Positions 1 to 10,000 of a DNA stretch of 64,000 nt are shown one piece after another. Both the position numbers and the translations under genes were made by a program. The notes beneath the pieces were generated by a model, which did not search any database, had not been told where the DNA came from, and saw only the letters and a program-made list of their open reading frames with translations. Numbering within the stretch: the stretch's first letter is position 1; every line of letters starts with the position of its first letter. This stretch comes from Ampullaceana balthica (lineage: Eukaryota; Mollusca; Gastropoda; Lymnaeidae), in assembly GCA_944989445.1 (NCBI GenBank), contig CALYLW010001186.1, forward strand, positions 1 through 64,000, read 5' to 3'.

Positions 1-230
1 GCTCCGAGGGGGGGAGGGGGTCTAAGAAAGTGTGACACTTTGTGACAGGGGAAGGGGGGGTCAGGCCATGTGTGATGTCACACATGTATGTTTTTAATTA
101 TTTTTTTTACTTATTTATTTATATATTTTTTAGTAGAATTTAAATAGCTTTAAAAATAATTTTCAATTTATTTTTGAAAAATTTGATTTAGTTTTATGTC
201 AAAATAGCATGAAATGCGTATCTCCTGAAT

Positions 231-829
231 GTGTTCTTCATAAATCTGAATTGGATGCAGCAGCACCAATATTACAAATATAAGGATCAGGTATGGTTTG
301 ACAATCATGTTCGCACCAGCCAATACTTCACTCAAATTGTTAAATATCAGGACATGAAATGTTACGACAAAGCACGACGCTCATATTTCAACGTTTTACC
401 TTCAAGATTCTTCCCCTCCTCCAATCCCAATCAACCAAATAGTTGATGGACTCAAAGTTTCAGAAAGATGCAGATTCTCATAAATGTCCTTCCTTGATTG
501 TAGCACAAACTCTCAAATTTGATGACATTATGCCAAGATCAACAGGAGTTTTCAAAGTACAACCATATGATTAACAGCTTATTTGATCTACTTTGCAAAG
601 TAGGTCACTTATATTTAGCCTCACAAACATTTTGAAGAAACATACAGGACAACACAGAGCTCGGGCTCAGGAGAATGTGCCCACCCAAACTGTTCCAGAA
701 TCAACTCAGATAATAAAACAAACCCGTAAAAACAAAGTTTTTGACTATAAATCCCTTATATATGAGACAGAACTAAAAGTATTGATTATGTTCCAACGTT
801 ACAAACATTTACAGACTGACACCGAGTGA
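231..829 (+). pseudogene. Degraded coding remnant inside the left-end element
   Basis: Two short open stretches (231-446 and 593-829) lie in different frames. A third stretch between them reads as protein-like sequence with fragments such as PSLIVAQTLKFDD and MPRSTGVFKVQPYD, at about 490-570. Base composition here is more balanced than in the surrounding AT-rich DNA, which suggests decayed coding sequence of the host element. I do not recognise the protein, and no catalytic motif is visible. It could also be chance openness. Confidence 0.25.
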
Positions 830-1190
830 TGTCCCCTGTCTTTAATATTAAATGAGGGGTGGGACGTGAGGGTGTCGGCACGACGGTCGGCGTCAACTCA
901 AACTCTCACGGGGAAGTGGAAAAAAAAACAATAACAAACCGTGAATTTGATTTACATATGTTATAGAAGGATAAACTAAAAATGTATTAATTTAATTACG
1001 GAAAGTTCGATCGATCTAAAATTTTGATACGATGCATTTTTAGGTGAGACGGGTCTATGTGCCAAATTTCAGCTCGATGGCATGACGGAAAGTGGGTCAT
1101 TTTTGACTTTTGTTTTTCCGCCCGCCCAAGACAGACAGAGAGAGAGACAGAGAAACAGAGAAACAGAGACGACGGTGAAGTTAATATAAG
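714..1190 (+). repeat. Dispersed repeat, copy A (LINE 3' end-like)
   Basis: This stretch matches 52555-52990 over several hundred bases. Shared words include CGTAAAAACAAAG, CTTATATATGAGACA, ATTTACAGACTGA and TTTGATCGATC or its close variants. A shorter match is at 20220-20400. Its downstream part (1110-1190) has a CCGCCC, CAGACAGAGAGAG, GACGGTGAAGTTAATAT structure, which also occurs near 21290-21320. A 3'UTR of a LINE is my best reading; the coding part is not seen. Confidence 0.5.
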
Positions 1191-1789
1191 GGATTTAAAA
1201 AGCATCCATCCTTTGAGAATCACTTCTAGAAGGCAAAGAGAACCTATGGCAGTTATTGCCAGAAAAGAAAATGCACATACAGAGGCTGTTGAGTGGCTAG
1301 ATGAGGACGAGTTGATCTGTCTGCAATTATTCTTCCAGGAAACGATGATGGTGAAAGAATGATGTCAGTCGTAACTATGGATGAAAACTTCATTTCACCG
1401 TTGTAAGATGATGTCCAGTGAATATTTTTGAATGAAACATAATTCATAGGACCATAATAAACAGATTCAATATAGCACAAGAGTTGGTCACATAATTTGT
1501 CAATCTAGTCTTTTTTTTTAAAAGTCAAATTGTTTTGTTTTCTTTGTATTATTAAATCTCTGGGTGAGGTCAAGTTTCGCTAATCTACTTATTAATCTAC
1601 TAATCTCACTCATTGTAAATGAAAAGTTAGCAGAGAAATTATGTGTATTATACAATTGTCAAGTGTAATTTTTGCAATTTTTCTTTTCATAATTTGATCT
1701 AGATTGAGTTACTATTTCATTGAATAACTGTGACAACTGTTGCCAATTAACTATTCTACTATTAAAGTCATTTTAATAATATGATAGTT
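1191..1789. other. AT-rich stretch without recognised genes
   Basis: A short open frame (to 1362) continues from the dispersed repeat but resembles nothing I know. The rest is AT-rich, with no splice or coding signal that I would defend. Confidence 0.5.
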
Positions 1790-1797
1790 CTTTTAAG

Positions 1798-2076
1798 TGA
1801 GGGTGTACGGGATTTCGGCTCTAGCTCCGGGCAAATCTGAAATCCGGCTATTTAAAAAAAAATCCGGCCCTGGCTTCGACTCCGGCAGGTTTCACTTTAT
1901 AAATCCGGCTGGCCGGTAGATTCCTAATTTATATATATATTCATAATGGCTCCGGCAAATCAGGAATCCGGCCATTTTAAGAAATCTGATTTCGGCACCA
2001 GCCGGATTTCACTTCATAAATCCGGCCAAATTCAGCTCCGGCCAGATTTCAAAATTTTGAATCTGGTACATCCCTA
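1798..2076. mobile_element. hAT-type MITE, 279 bp
   Basis: The element is flanked by an 8-bp direct repeat, CTTTTAAG, at 1790-1797 and 2077-2084. The identity extends into TG on the right. The ends are imperfect inverted repeats: left TGAGGGTGTACGGGATT, and right, read on the minus strand, TAGGGATGTACCAGATT. The inside is made of repeated ATCCGGC and TCCGGC words and has no coding capacity. An 8-bp duplication with GGGATGTACC-type ends fits a non-autonomous hAT element. A related GATCCGG-rich terminus lies near 23652. Confidence 0.8.
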
Positions 2077-2317
2077 CTTTTAAGTGGAAAGTTTATATTT
2101 TAATACAGTTTAATGGTGAAGTGTAATTTAAGTATTAAATTAAATATTTTAATAAGGTGATAAATTTTTAAAAAATTCGAAAGTGTGACGTACTTTAGTC
2201 CAGAGATTTGTGACAGTTTGTGACAGGGGGGAGGGGGGGCAAAAATGGTCAAAATAGCGTGACGTACTTTATGGACGGCCCCTAATTACATATGGGTAAT
2301 GAAATTCAAGTGGTTCT

Positions 2318-2634
2318 GAAGTGAGAGGCGCCAGCGGTTGTTGGGTCATGTCCGCAGGATGAGCTCGGAGCGCATTCCAAGAGCCTTGCTTTACTGTGAG
2401 CTGACAACTGGTATGAGAAACAGAGGTCATCCCTGCTTGCGCTTCAATGACGTCTGCAAGAAAGACCTGTTATTGGCACAGATATACCATAAAACGTGGG
2501 AGACCATTGCCGAGGAGCGCACCTATTGGCGGGCAAAAGTGCGTGAGGGTATTCATGTCGCAGAAGCATCCCTCATAGCTTTGAGTGAAGATAAAAGGGC
2601 CAGAAGAAAGGAGAGGGAGGCAGAAGAGCAGTAG
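2318..2634 (+). pseudogene. C-terminal fragment of a LINE reverse transcriptase protein
   Basis: The frame opens after a TGA at 2315. It encodes the conserved tail seen after the reverse transcriptase domain of many animal LINEs: RQRLLGHVRRM, then RALLYCEL, then CLRFNDVCKKDL. The end is basic (KRARRKEREAEEQ) with a stop at 2632-2634. About 105 codons remain, and no reverse transcriptase or endonuclease motif is present. It is a 5'-truncated, dead copy whose last domain has stayed open. The family level (LINE) is secure; the clade is not. Confidence 0.75.
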
Positions 2635-2815
2635 TCCACGCCATCGTTTCATGCATAGCAACGACATCATTCACATATATCAATGTATTTTTATTTTTAA
2701 AAGATGGATGCTATTATATAAATATCAAAATATTATATAATACTATAAGTTAACCAAAGAAAATATTAAATACAATTCTTTATTAGGCTTGAACAAATAC
2801 TTCATATTGAATCAC

Positions 2816-3135
2816 AAAGTTATTGTCTCTGACAGATATAAGTCAATCAGCCAGTAATTTATTTAGATCAAGTTATTGTCTCTGACAGATATAATTGAAT
2901 CTTCCAGTTATTTATCTTAGATCAAGTTATTGTCTGACTGATATAAGTGAAACTTCCAGTTATTTATCTTAGATCAAGTTATTGTCTGACTGATATAAGT
3001 GAAACTTCCAGTTATTTATCTTAGATCAAGTTATTGTCTGACTGATATAAGTGAAACTTCCAGTTATTTATTTTAAATCAAGCTATTGTCTCTGACAGAT
3101 ATAAGTCAATCAGCCAGTTGTTTACCTTAGATCAA
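2816..3135 (+). repeat. 52-bp minisatellite, about 6 copies
   Basis: The unit contains AGATCAAGTTATTGTCT, then GATATAAGT, then TTCCAGTTATTTATCTT. The core AGATCAAGTT recurs at 2971 and 3023, which gives the 52-bp period. Outer copies carry a TCTGACAGAT variant and the inner ones TGACTGAT. It is non-coding. Confidence 0.9.
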
Positions 3136-3945
3136 CCAATATGGGGGTAAGTACTTTAAGTAGATAGTAAATTATTTTACTTTAAAAAGTTACAAAATAT
3201 AATTTGAAGGCTTTTAGTTGAATACACAATATTTTGAAAAAACGTGTTATATATGTTTTAAGTTTTTTAGATTAAATACTGACAGCAAATAGACCAAACC
3301 ATAATAAATGTACATCAGCAAAAAGAGATAAATGATAAATTTATGTATTAAAATTGTGAACATAGCATTAAAATTATCATCTTTATGACACATGGTCACT
3401 TAGACAACTTGAAGGCATTAATTGAATACAAATTTTTTAAAAAATACATAAATTAATATCTATAAGACAATAAATAATCTCAATCAGAAAATATATTTTT
3501 TCCTGTCTTAATAAAAGCTGAAAAAAGAAAATAGAAAAATAATATTGTAAACTTTGATTATATCCATGTGTATTTACGACAACCAGCATTAAAAACATTG
3601 AATGCTTTAAACAAATAATTAGATGTAAAAGAATTGAGGGTTTTGAATTTATTTCTGGATGATTAATATGTATAAAAATCTATATTCATAACAAAAAAAA
3701 TAACTCTAATAAGAATGCAGGACTAAACGAAAACCATAGTAAACGTATGAAGAAATAATCTTCTGTATGCAATGAGTGTCTGCAACAGATTAGCTAAGAT
3801 AAGATAAAACAATACAATATTATAGTAGTATTTATTGAGCACATTTTATTATAACAATTAGAGAACATATAAAATATTCTTTGATGTAAAAAAGACGTTT
3901 AATTTTGTTTTAAATTTTCTTTCATTCCAATAAAATAATACTTGT
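3136..3945. other. AT-rich stretch with a LINE 3' tail
   Basis: No gene is visible. At about 3700-3835 there is a copy of a recurring LINE 3' tail (words AAGAATGCAGGACTAAA, AAACCATAG, GAGTGTCTGCAACAGAT and GATAAGATAA). The same tail recurs in either orientation near 5015, 8546, 40310/41000, 41245, 56765 and 60690. Confidence 0.6.
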
Positions 3946-4191
3946 GTCTAGATCAGTGGCGGATTTAGCTATAGGGCAGGGGGGCGGCTTGACCCCCCGC
4001 GCCCCTGTTGGGTCTAAAATGGCGCCCCCTAAAGACGCCCTCGATTAGCACTAAAAATGTGTCACAAAACCAGAAAAAATATTGCTAAACACGAAACTTC
4101 TAATCAACACCAAACTGCTTACTAAATATCGTATTTAAAATGAAGAAACTGTAATATCTGGTTTAAATCAATCACTAGCATCTTAATTATC

Positions 4192-4320
4192 GGCGACAAA
4201 CTGACAATTGATAATGAAGTTAAGTCTGCACAATTCTTTTCTTTAATTATTGATTCAAACATTGATATATCTAGAATTGATCATATGTCAGTTTCTTTAC
4301 GTTCAGTTTTTCAAATCAGG
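4192..4320 (+). pseudogene. hAT transposase remnant, catalytic-domain part
   Basis: An open 43-codon stretch contains EVKSAQFFSLIIDSNIDIS, followed by RIDHMSVSLR. In the hAT transposases of the ZMYM1-like group, a block of this shape (A-x-F-S-x-I-x-D-S, D-I-S, D) carries the first catalytic Asp. The frame stops being recognisable at 4320, just before a SINE insertion. The rest of the catalytic region is too decayed to read. Confidence 0.65.
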
Positions 4321-4354
4321 ACATGTTGTGGAAAGACTTAAAGACCTTTATACT

Positions 4355-4585
4355 TTGGTAAACAGCGGCTGGATAGCGAATAGTGCGCTCGCCTCACATG
4401 CTGAGGGACGTGGGATCTAGCCCACGTTAAAGCCACAATAAAAATGGAATGACTAACGCTAAGAAAGTCCTCCACTGACCTTGAAGGGACATGGGGCGCC
4501 CACCAAGGTCTACCAAGCACCGCCCCTATTAGGTTTTAATGGAAACATTAGGACCCTCTACGACCACCGTTTATGGGACTTTAAA
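4355..4585 (+). repeat. tRNA-derived SINE inside the hAT element
   Basis: A tRNA-like head has a box A-like GCTGGATAGCGAATAGTGCG and a decayed box B, GGGATCTAGCC (4412-4422). The body that follows contains GGGGCGCCCACC and ends in a short AT-rich tail. It separates the two transposase remnants. It is not a functional tRNA, because the stems do not close. Confidence 0.6.
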
Positions 4586-4887
4586 AAATAAATTAAAAAA
4601 TTTTAAAAATGCTACTGCATTTGCTGAGAAGATTTTAACGGAACTAAAAAAGTGAAACATTGATTTCACACTCTGTCGAGAACATACATACTCTAGAATT
4701 AAGAGTGGCCTTCAAACACAGATAAAGAAACTTTCACCCAATTGTTGTGCCCATGTTTGATAGTAACCAAATTCAAAACATTCAGGTCTCCCGAATTTGT
4801 CAATACTCTAAAAAATTTACTTGACTCTTATACTTGACTCTTGACTACTGCTGAAAGTATCAATAATTATTTGCGCTTAACAATGAC

Positions 4888-5007
4888 AAACTAACGTCTG
4901 TATTGGCATTAATTTCAATTGAACGTGATCTAGCTGAGAACGTTGACTTTGAATCAACAATAAATCGTTTTGCTTCAATGAAATCACGTAGAAAGCAATT
5001 TATATAG
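4888..5007 (+). pseudogene. hAT C-terminal dimerisation domain remnant
   Basis: A 39-codon open stretch ending in TAG reads VLALISIERDLAENVDF followed by INRFASMKSRR. This is the conserved hAT family C-terminal dimerisation motif (A-L-x-S-I-E, then a basic run). It is the expected last domain of the transposase of the enclosing element, in the correct orientation. It lies close to a LINE tail that begins near 5015. The upstream sequence contains stops. Confidence 0.75.
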
Positions 5008-5014
5008 GGCTCAG

Positions 5015-5130
5015 GGCTCTATCTTATCTTATCTGTTACAGACGCTCCTTCTATACAGAAGAATATTGCGTCCTATGCTTATCCATGGTTTGTGTTTAGA
5101 CCTGAATATTCATAGAGTTTTCAATGTTTA
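5015..5130 (-). repeat. LINE 3' tail, antisense
   Basis: Words CTTATCTGTTACAGACGCTCC, ATTGCGTCCTATGC and CCATGGTTTGTGTTTAGACC are the reverse complement of the tail near 3700-3835 and 8546-8660. It is an insertion in the hAT element. Confidence 0.65.
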
Positions 5131-5744
5131 TTTAAGGAAATTACAATCATTGTTTGTGTAAAGTTCATTGATTTTCCCAAAGTTTGACGCTCAAACTTCC
5201 AGTGATAAATTATTTTTTTTAAATTTTGAAGTAAATTGTTAAGTTTATTTATAAGCATGATGTTATTGGCACTCATTGTGTGTGTGTTACTAATCCTGAC
5301 CAATCCGCTCCACCAAAGTCTCTGTGTTTTTCATTATTTGTAGTATCAGATTACCTGGTCTTAAACTCAACTATTTTGCCAGCTAAAATTCTCATTTCAT
5401 TCTTTCAGATAGAAAACTATTACAAGAACTAAAAACAGTAGCTCTTAAGATTTTATTTGTAAAAATAAGTTGTTCTCTTTGGAACCAAGTTCATAATTTA
5501 CTGTCATCTTTTTATCCTACATATGATATATGCATATAATATGTATATGATAAATGATTTCTTTAATTACTTAGGCCTTTTATTAAATACATGTATTAAC
5601 ATTTTTAAAAACACATTATATTTTGTTTGCATTTGTGACCTATTACTCTCGCGAATATAAAGCAATTATTTGTATATTGAAGAGATTCATTGCAATGGTT
5701 TGATGTAAACAAAAAGAATTATAAGTATAATAGCCCAAGTCACT

Positions 5745-6181
5745 CATTGGAAGGAGTTGTAACGCTATGACGTCATTTTTGGGCTTATATTTTAATACAA
5801 GACGTGCATCGGAAGGCGCAAAAAAAGTTGTGCAAAATAATTGTAAATTAAAGACGCGCTGTAAAAAAATATTTTTATGACGCCATTGTTTTTTCTTATA
5901 TTTTAATTTTTTAAAAGGGAACGATGTAAAAATAGGATTTGAGGATTTATAATTATAAAATACTTTGTGTACATTTCAGCAAGTTTCATATTTCGTATAT
6001 ATCAAACAAGGTTAAGTTACTTGGGCTTTTGAAAAAAGTGGGCGCCCCAGCGCCCTACAACCCCTATTATAAATTACTTTGTGTACATTTCAGTAAGTTT
6101 AATATTAAGTATTTATCAAACAAGGATAAGTTAGTTGGGCTTTTGAAAAAGTGGGCGCCATAGCGCCCCAGCGCAACCTAG
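5745..6181 (+). mobile_element. Helitron-like fragment with 3' hairpin and CTAG end
   Basis: The sequence ends with a perfect 6-bp stem, GGGCGC (6153-6158), loop CATA, GCGCCC (6163-6168). Nine bases further on is CTAG (6178-6181), followed by T. A stem-loop shortly before a CTRR end next to T is the Helitron 3' signature. An earlier duplicate of the terminal region lies at 6035-6065. The body words (GGATTTGAGGATTTATAATT, ACTTTGTGTACATTTCAG) recur throughout 53200-54300. No Rep/helicase sequence is present, so it is non-autonomous. The 5' limit is approximate. Confidence 0.6.
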
Positions 6182-6764
6182 TATTAAATAATGTACTTTG
6201 AATGATCAACGTAGCATTTATCATTTAACACTTAGTTATTTGTTTGAGTTACTGTCACTGCTATTTATGGCAAGCTGAACAAACTGATAAGTCATCTTGC
6301 AGATGGTACAAAAAACTATTGGAGGCCTATAAAAATTTAATCAAATTCTACCCCATTATGAAAACATATTTAGACGTTTTATTTAGCCCAAAGACTATAA
6401 ATTATAAACTTATTATGCTGAGTTTTCTATGTTAAAGTCTGCTAGAATATTCAGCAATTGAAAGTGAACACAAAGGATTATGAGATATTTAGATCTTGTC
6501 ACAAATAACCGCTCCCAAATTAACTACCATTTTCATAGATTCAATTGATTAACCATATCTACTTAAGACTAGATGTTTCTTTTTGTCTAGCAAGTTGCCA
6601 CAGGGCAACTCTGAAAATGTATGTAACATAAACAACACACCTTAGATTTCATATTTGAGAAAGCAGCAGACTCTTAAGATGAAAACTTATTAGAGGAAAT
6701 CTCACATTAAAGTGAGCAGAAATGTTTTTTTCAACATAAAATATAGCAATAAGAGTGAATCTCA

Positions 6765-6995
6765 TATCACGGTGGTCGAGTGGCAGCGCACTGGACTGTC
6801 GTACCGATGGTCACGGGTTCGAATCCGTGTGAAGGCAAGGGTTTGTTCCCGGGGCCTAGGGCGTCCCTGAGTCACCCCGCTCCGAATGGGTACCTAACAC
6901 TACATGTAGTTAGGCGGATGGGTAATGCGTGGAACCCACAAAGCCGTGGCCTGTGAGCGATGCATCACTTGCCAAACAGATCATCTATCATGGAC
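6765..6995 (+). repeat. tRNA-derived SINE with intact box B
   Basis: The head has a box A-like GGTGGTCGAGTGGCAGCGCA (from 6771) and a perfect box B, GGTTCGAATCC (6816-6826). A tRNA-unrelated body follows, with CGGGGCCTAGGGCG and a small palindrome, ACTACATGTAGT (6899-6910). Box A resembles that of tRNA-Ser-type SINEs. It is inserted near the right end of the hAT element. Confidence 0.7.
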
Positions 6996-7685
6996 TGTGG
7001 ACGCAACTGTCTTCTGCATAGAAGACAAATTTCTAATCTTCATTGCAGAACAAGCCATGTAGACAAATCAATTTTATTTCAGCACCTAGAAATATTTATA
7101 CTAAGTGAATGAATCAACAAATTGTTTGCGGCGCCCCCTGAAATTCTCCTGGCCCCCCCCCCACGCAGACAAACCTAAATCCGCCACTGGTCTAGATCAG
7201 TATTTGGAAAACTTAGTTTGTCTTATTTCTATAAAAAAAAGTAAGGACAAATACATATAAATATTTCTGTAACTTATTAAACTTATTTAATTAAAGCTAT
7301 AACAGTTAAATTTATTTACAAAAATGTTCTTAACTATTGGGAGAAGGTGTAAAATATAAAAATGTATATACATGTATTTAAAACGTTATTTTTGAAAAAA
7401 GATTTAATTTATTTTTTAAAACAAATACACATATTATACAATTGTAAGAAATTTCTTTTAGTGTTTAATGTATGACAATATCTTAGATTAATTATTCAAG
7501 ATAATATCAGTTATGTTATTATAAAGATATCTTTTAAGTGATAAATATAACATTATAGAAATGTTACTTTTATCTATGCCGATGAAACCAACCTCCGCCC
7601 CTCCTCCTCCAATTTAAAAGAAAAAAACAAAACAATTTTTGTTTACTTACATTGATGGCAGATGAAGCAGAAGTGATACAATATT

Positions 7686-8090
7686 GAATGTGGCAAATAT
7701 CTTAATGAAATAAATATTGTCTAAACTTTGTTTAAGAATGTGGCAAATATCTTAATGAAATAAATATTGTCTAAACTTTGTTTAAGAATGTGGCAAATAT
7801 CTTAATGAAATAAATATTGTCTAAACTTTGTTTAAGAATGTGGCAAATATCTTAATGAAATAAATATTGTCTAAACTTTGTTTAAGAATGTGGCAAATAT
7901 CTTAATGAAATAAATATTGTCTAAACTTTGTTTAAGAATGTGGCAAATATCTTAATGAAATAAATATTGTCTAAACTTTGTTTAAGAATGTGGCAAATAT
8001 CTTAATGAAATAAATATTGTCTAAACTTTGTTTAAGAATGTGGCAAATATCTTAATGAAATAAATATTGTCTAAACTTTGTTTAAGAATG
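7686..8090 (+). repeat. 50-bp minisatellite, 8 identical copies
   Basis: Eight copies start at 7691, 7741, 7791 and so on to 8041, with no base difference that I can see. The unit begins TGGCAAATATCTTAATG and ends CTTTGTTTAAGAATG. The array runs directly into a LINE coding fragment at its right edge. Confidence 0.95.
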
Positions 8091-8545
8091 TCAATGAAGT
8101 TATTAAAAAATCAAAATAAAATTTTAGACTTTATTAAAATAAACTTTTACAAATCTAATAAAGACATGAAACTAAAATGCTACCTCACCTTGGTGAGACC
8201 TATACTAGAATATGCATCTTCTGTATGGGACCCATCCACCAAAGAAAACATTGATAAACTAGAAAAGAGCTGCCAGGTTCATTACTGGAGAATATTCAAA
8301 ACTGTCAAGAAAAACACCATTAGTTAAATCATAAAACCTTGAAACACTAGAGGATAGAAGAACCAAGGGTAAAGTAGTAATTATACATAAGGCAATTAAT
8401 TCTAATTTAGAAATACAACCCTCAGATAGACATTAGGATAAAAACACATTTCATATTCCGTATGCAAACTCATACAAGTTTTCGTTCTTCCCGTCCGGAT
8501 TTCGGGCGTGGAATGGGTTAAAGCCAACACTTCGTCTTCTTTTAA
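8091..8545 (+). pseudogene. C-terminal fragment of a second LINE family
   Basis: The text CYLTLVRPILEYASSVWDP, followed by NIDKLEKSCQ, is the hallmark thumb/connection segment after the reverse transcriptase of Jockey/CR1-like LINEs. After a stop near 8325, the frame-shifted tail continues with ETLEDRRTKG, NTFHIPYANSYKFSFFPSGF and WNGLK, to about 8545. Several stops and shifts show that it is dead. A LINE 3' tail follows at 8546-8660. A second antisense copy of the same C-terminus is at 56925-57090. Confidence 0.8.
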
Positions 8546-8660
8546 AACTCTAATAAGAATGCAGGACTAAAATCAAACCATAGATAAGTGTAGGATGCAA
8601 TAAACTTCTGAATAGAACGAGCGTTTGAAATAGATAGGATAAAATAATAATTAAATTGAA
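8546..8660 (+). repeat. LINE 3' tail adjoining its coding fragment
   Basis: Words AAGAATGCAGGACTAAAA, AACCATAGATAAG, GGATGCAATAA and GATAGGATAAAATAA are present. Because this copy directly follows LINE coding sequence, it identifies the other scattered tails in the window as the 3'UTR of this LINE family. Confidence 0.65.
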
Positions 8661-10000
8661 TATATTAGACTCTTTTTTCTTATACGTATATTTGTCGAAA
8701 CGTTCGCTGTTTTGTTACGTCCTGTCAGGTATGCAAAATGTAATGTATGTCAGCATAGGATTTTTATTCTAAGACTAAAAAAACAAGACTAGATTCAAGC
8801 TACATTGACTTTACAGTTTACAATTACTAAGTTAACTAAGTTACTACAACTACTACTACTACTAACTACTTACTACTAGTACCAGTGCCACTACCACCGC
8901 ATTCAAAATATTTCTTTAAATATTAAATAATAAACATGTATTAAATCTTAATTAAGAAGGTAATGTTTTAAGGTTTCGAGAAATGATTTAAGTGATTATC
9001 ATATTTGACTATTTGGAAGTCAAAACATATATATTCAGCTTCTTGTAACCATAGTAACTAAAAGTAAAATCAAATAACCCAGGCGTCATAGGAATAAAAT
9101 TTAAAAAAAACACATATACATTATTTTATAAATACCATATTAGAATTATCAACATATGCAAAATGTAATTTTTAATTTTCAAATTTTGTTATTATTAAAA
9201 ATAATAGAAAGCTTTTGATCCATCAAGTGAAATTATAATTTTTTTTAATAAATATTGTTATTAATCTGCTATTATTTTCCTGTTAATATTTTTGTATTAC
9301 AAAATCAAAGGGAATCACTGATTTTAAAAATGTCATCGACTACACTAAAGCATTAATTATAACCCAATAACAATAATATTTTATTTGAATATTATAAAGT
9401 GTGTATAAATTTTTAAAAATCATTTAGAATATTTGAAGATTAAAACTATTTTAAACTTTATTGTATTACTCAAGTTGTTTTTATTAAGGATTCACTCTCA
9501 GTAATCATAATTGATCATTATTTATGTATCGTAGTCATTCATTTAACATGAAACGACAATTATTGCAGACGACAGACGAGCCGTCTGAATACACTTACTC
9601 CAAGGAAGAAATTCACTTGCTGACATTAGCTTGAAAATCTTTTGATCGTATTCAACGTTGTATTTTATTTTTAACTGACTGAGTAGATAACTAACAGAAA
9701 TAATAATGTTTTTTTAATTCAATTATTTAAAAAAATTGTACAGGATAATAATAGTTTACAATTGACTAATCAGTTTATGAGATTATATTTCCCTTACAGT
9801 TAATGAAAATGAAGTTAATCCACTAAAACTGCGTAATTTAATCTCACGGATCTATTCTCGTGCGGCTATAAACTCAAATTTTCGATAATTAAAACAAATA
9901 AGAACTGCAATATATTTACTGTAAAACTAAATTGTATGACAATGATAGTAATAATATTTTTTTCAAACTATAACTAATTTTTTAATTGTTCTATTTTCAG
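8661..10000. other. AT-rich stretch upstream of the trypsin-like gene
   Basis: No exon can be defended here. A short frame at 9549-9632 starts MKRQLLQTTDEPSEYTYSKE and ends in TGA, within slightly less AT-rich sequence. It could be an exon remnant but has no clear donor site. Small ACTACTACT runs occur near 8850. Upstream exons of the gene that begins to be visible at 10001 may lie here or further left. Confidence 0.4.

Larger units (their letters stand above)
1..2287. mobile_element. Right part of an unclassified, decayed DNA transposon-like element
   Basis: The right edge near 2250-2287 reads GTGACGTACTTT followed by ATGGACGGCCCCTAA. A G-rich stretch with TTTGTGACAG lies just inside it, at 2210-2240. 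The first 60 bases of the window carry the matching TTTGTGACAGGGG plus G-run motif, so the left end probably lies just outside. A third trace of the terminus (ATGGACGGCCCCTAA) is at 56632-56646. I cannot assign a superfamily because the left terminus and target duplication are not visible. Inside are a degraded coding stretch, a dispersed repeat and a hAT MITE. Confidence 0.4.
3954..7189 (+). mobile_element. hAT transposon, 3.2 kb, decayed, with perfect target duplication
   Basis: The ends are CAGTGGCGGATTTAG at 3954 and its exact inverted copy CTAAATCCGCCACTG ending at 7189. The flanks are a perfect 8-bp duplication, GTCTAGAT, at 3946-3953 and 7190-7197. C-rich subterminal blocks follow each end. 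Transposase remnants lie inside at 4192-4320 and 4888-5007. The copy has since received two tRNA-derived SINEs, a LINE tail and a Helitron-like fragment. The remnants are of the zinc-finger-MYM/hAT type, so this was once an autonomous element. Confidence 0.92.

Noticed and set aside
6771..6850. Functional tRNA gene
   Set aside because: Box B is perfect, but the acceptor and anticodon stems do not close and the element continues into a SINE body.
9549..9632. Short frame as the first exon of the trypsin-like gene
   Set aside because: It ends in TGA with no convincing donor site, so it cannot be joined to the exon at 10001 in phase with confidence.
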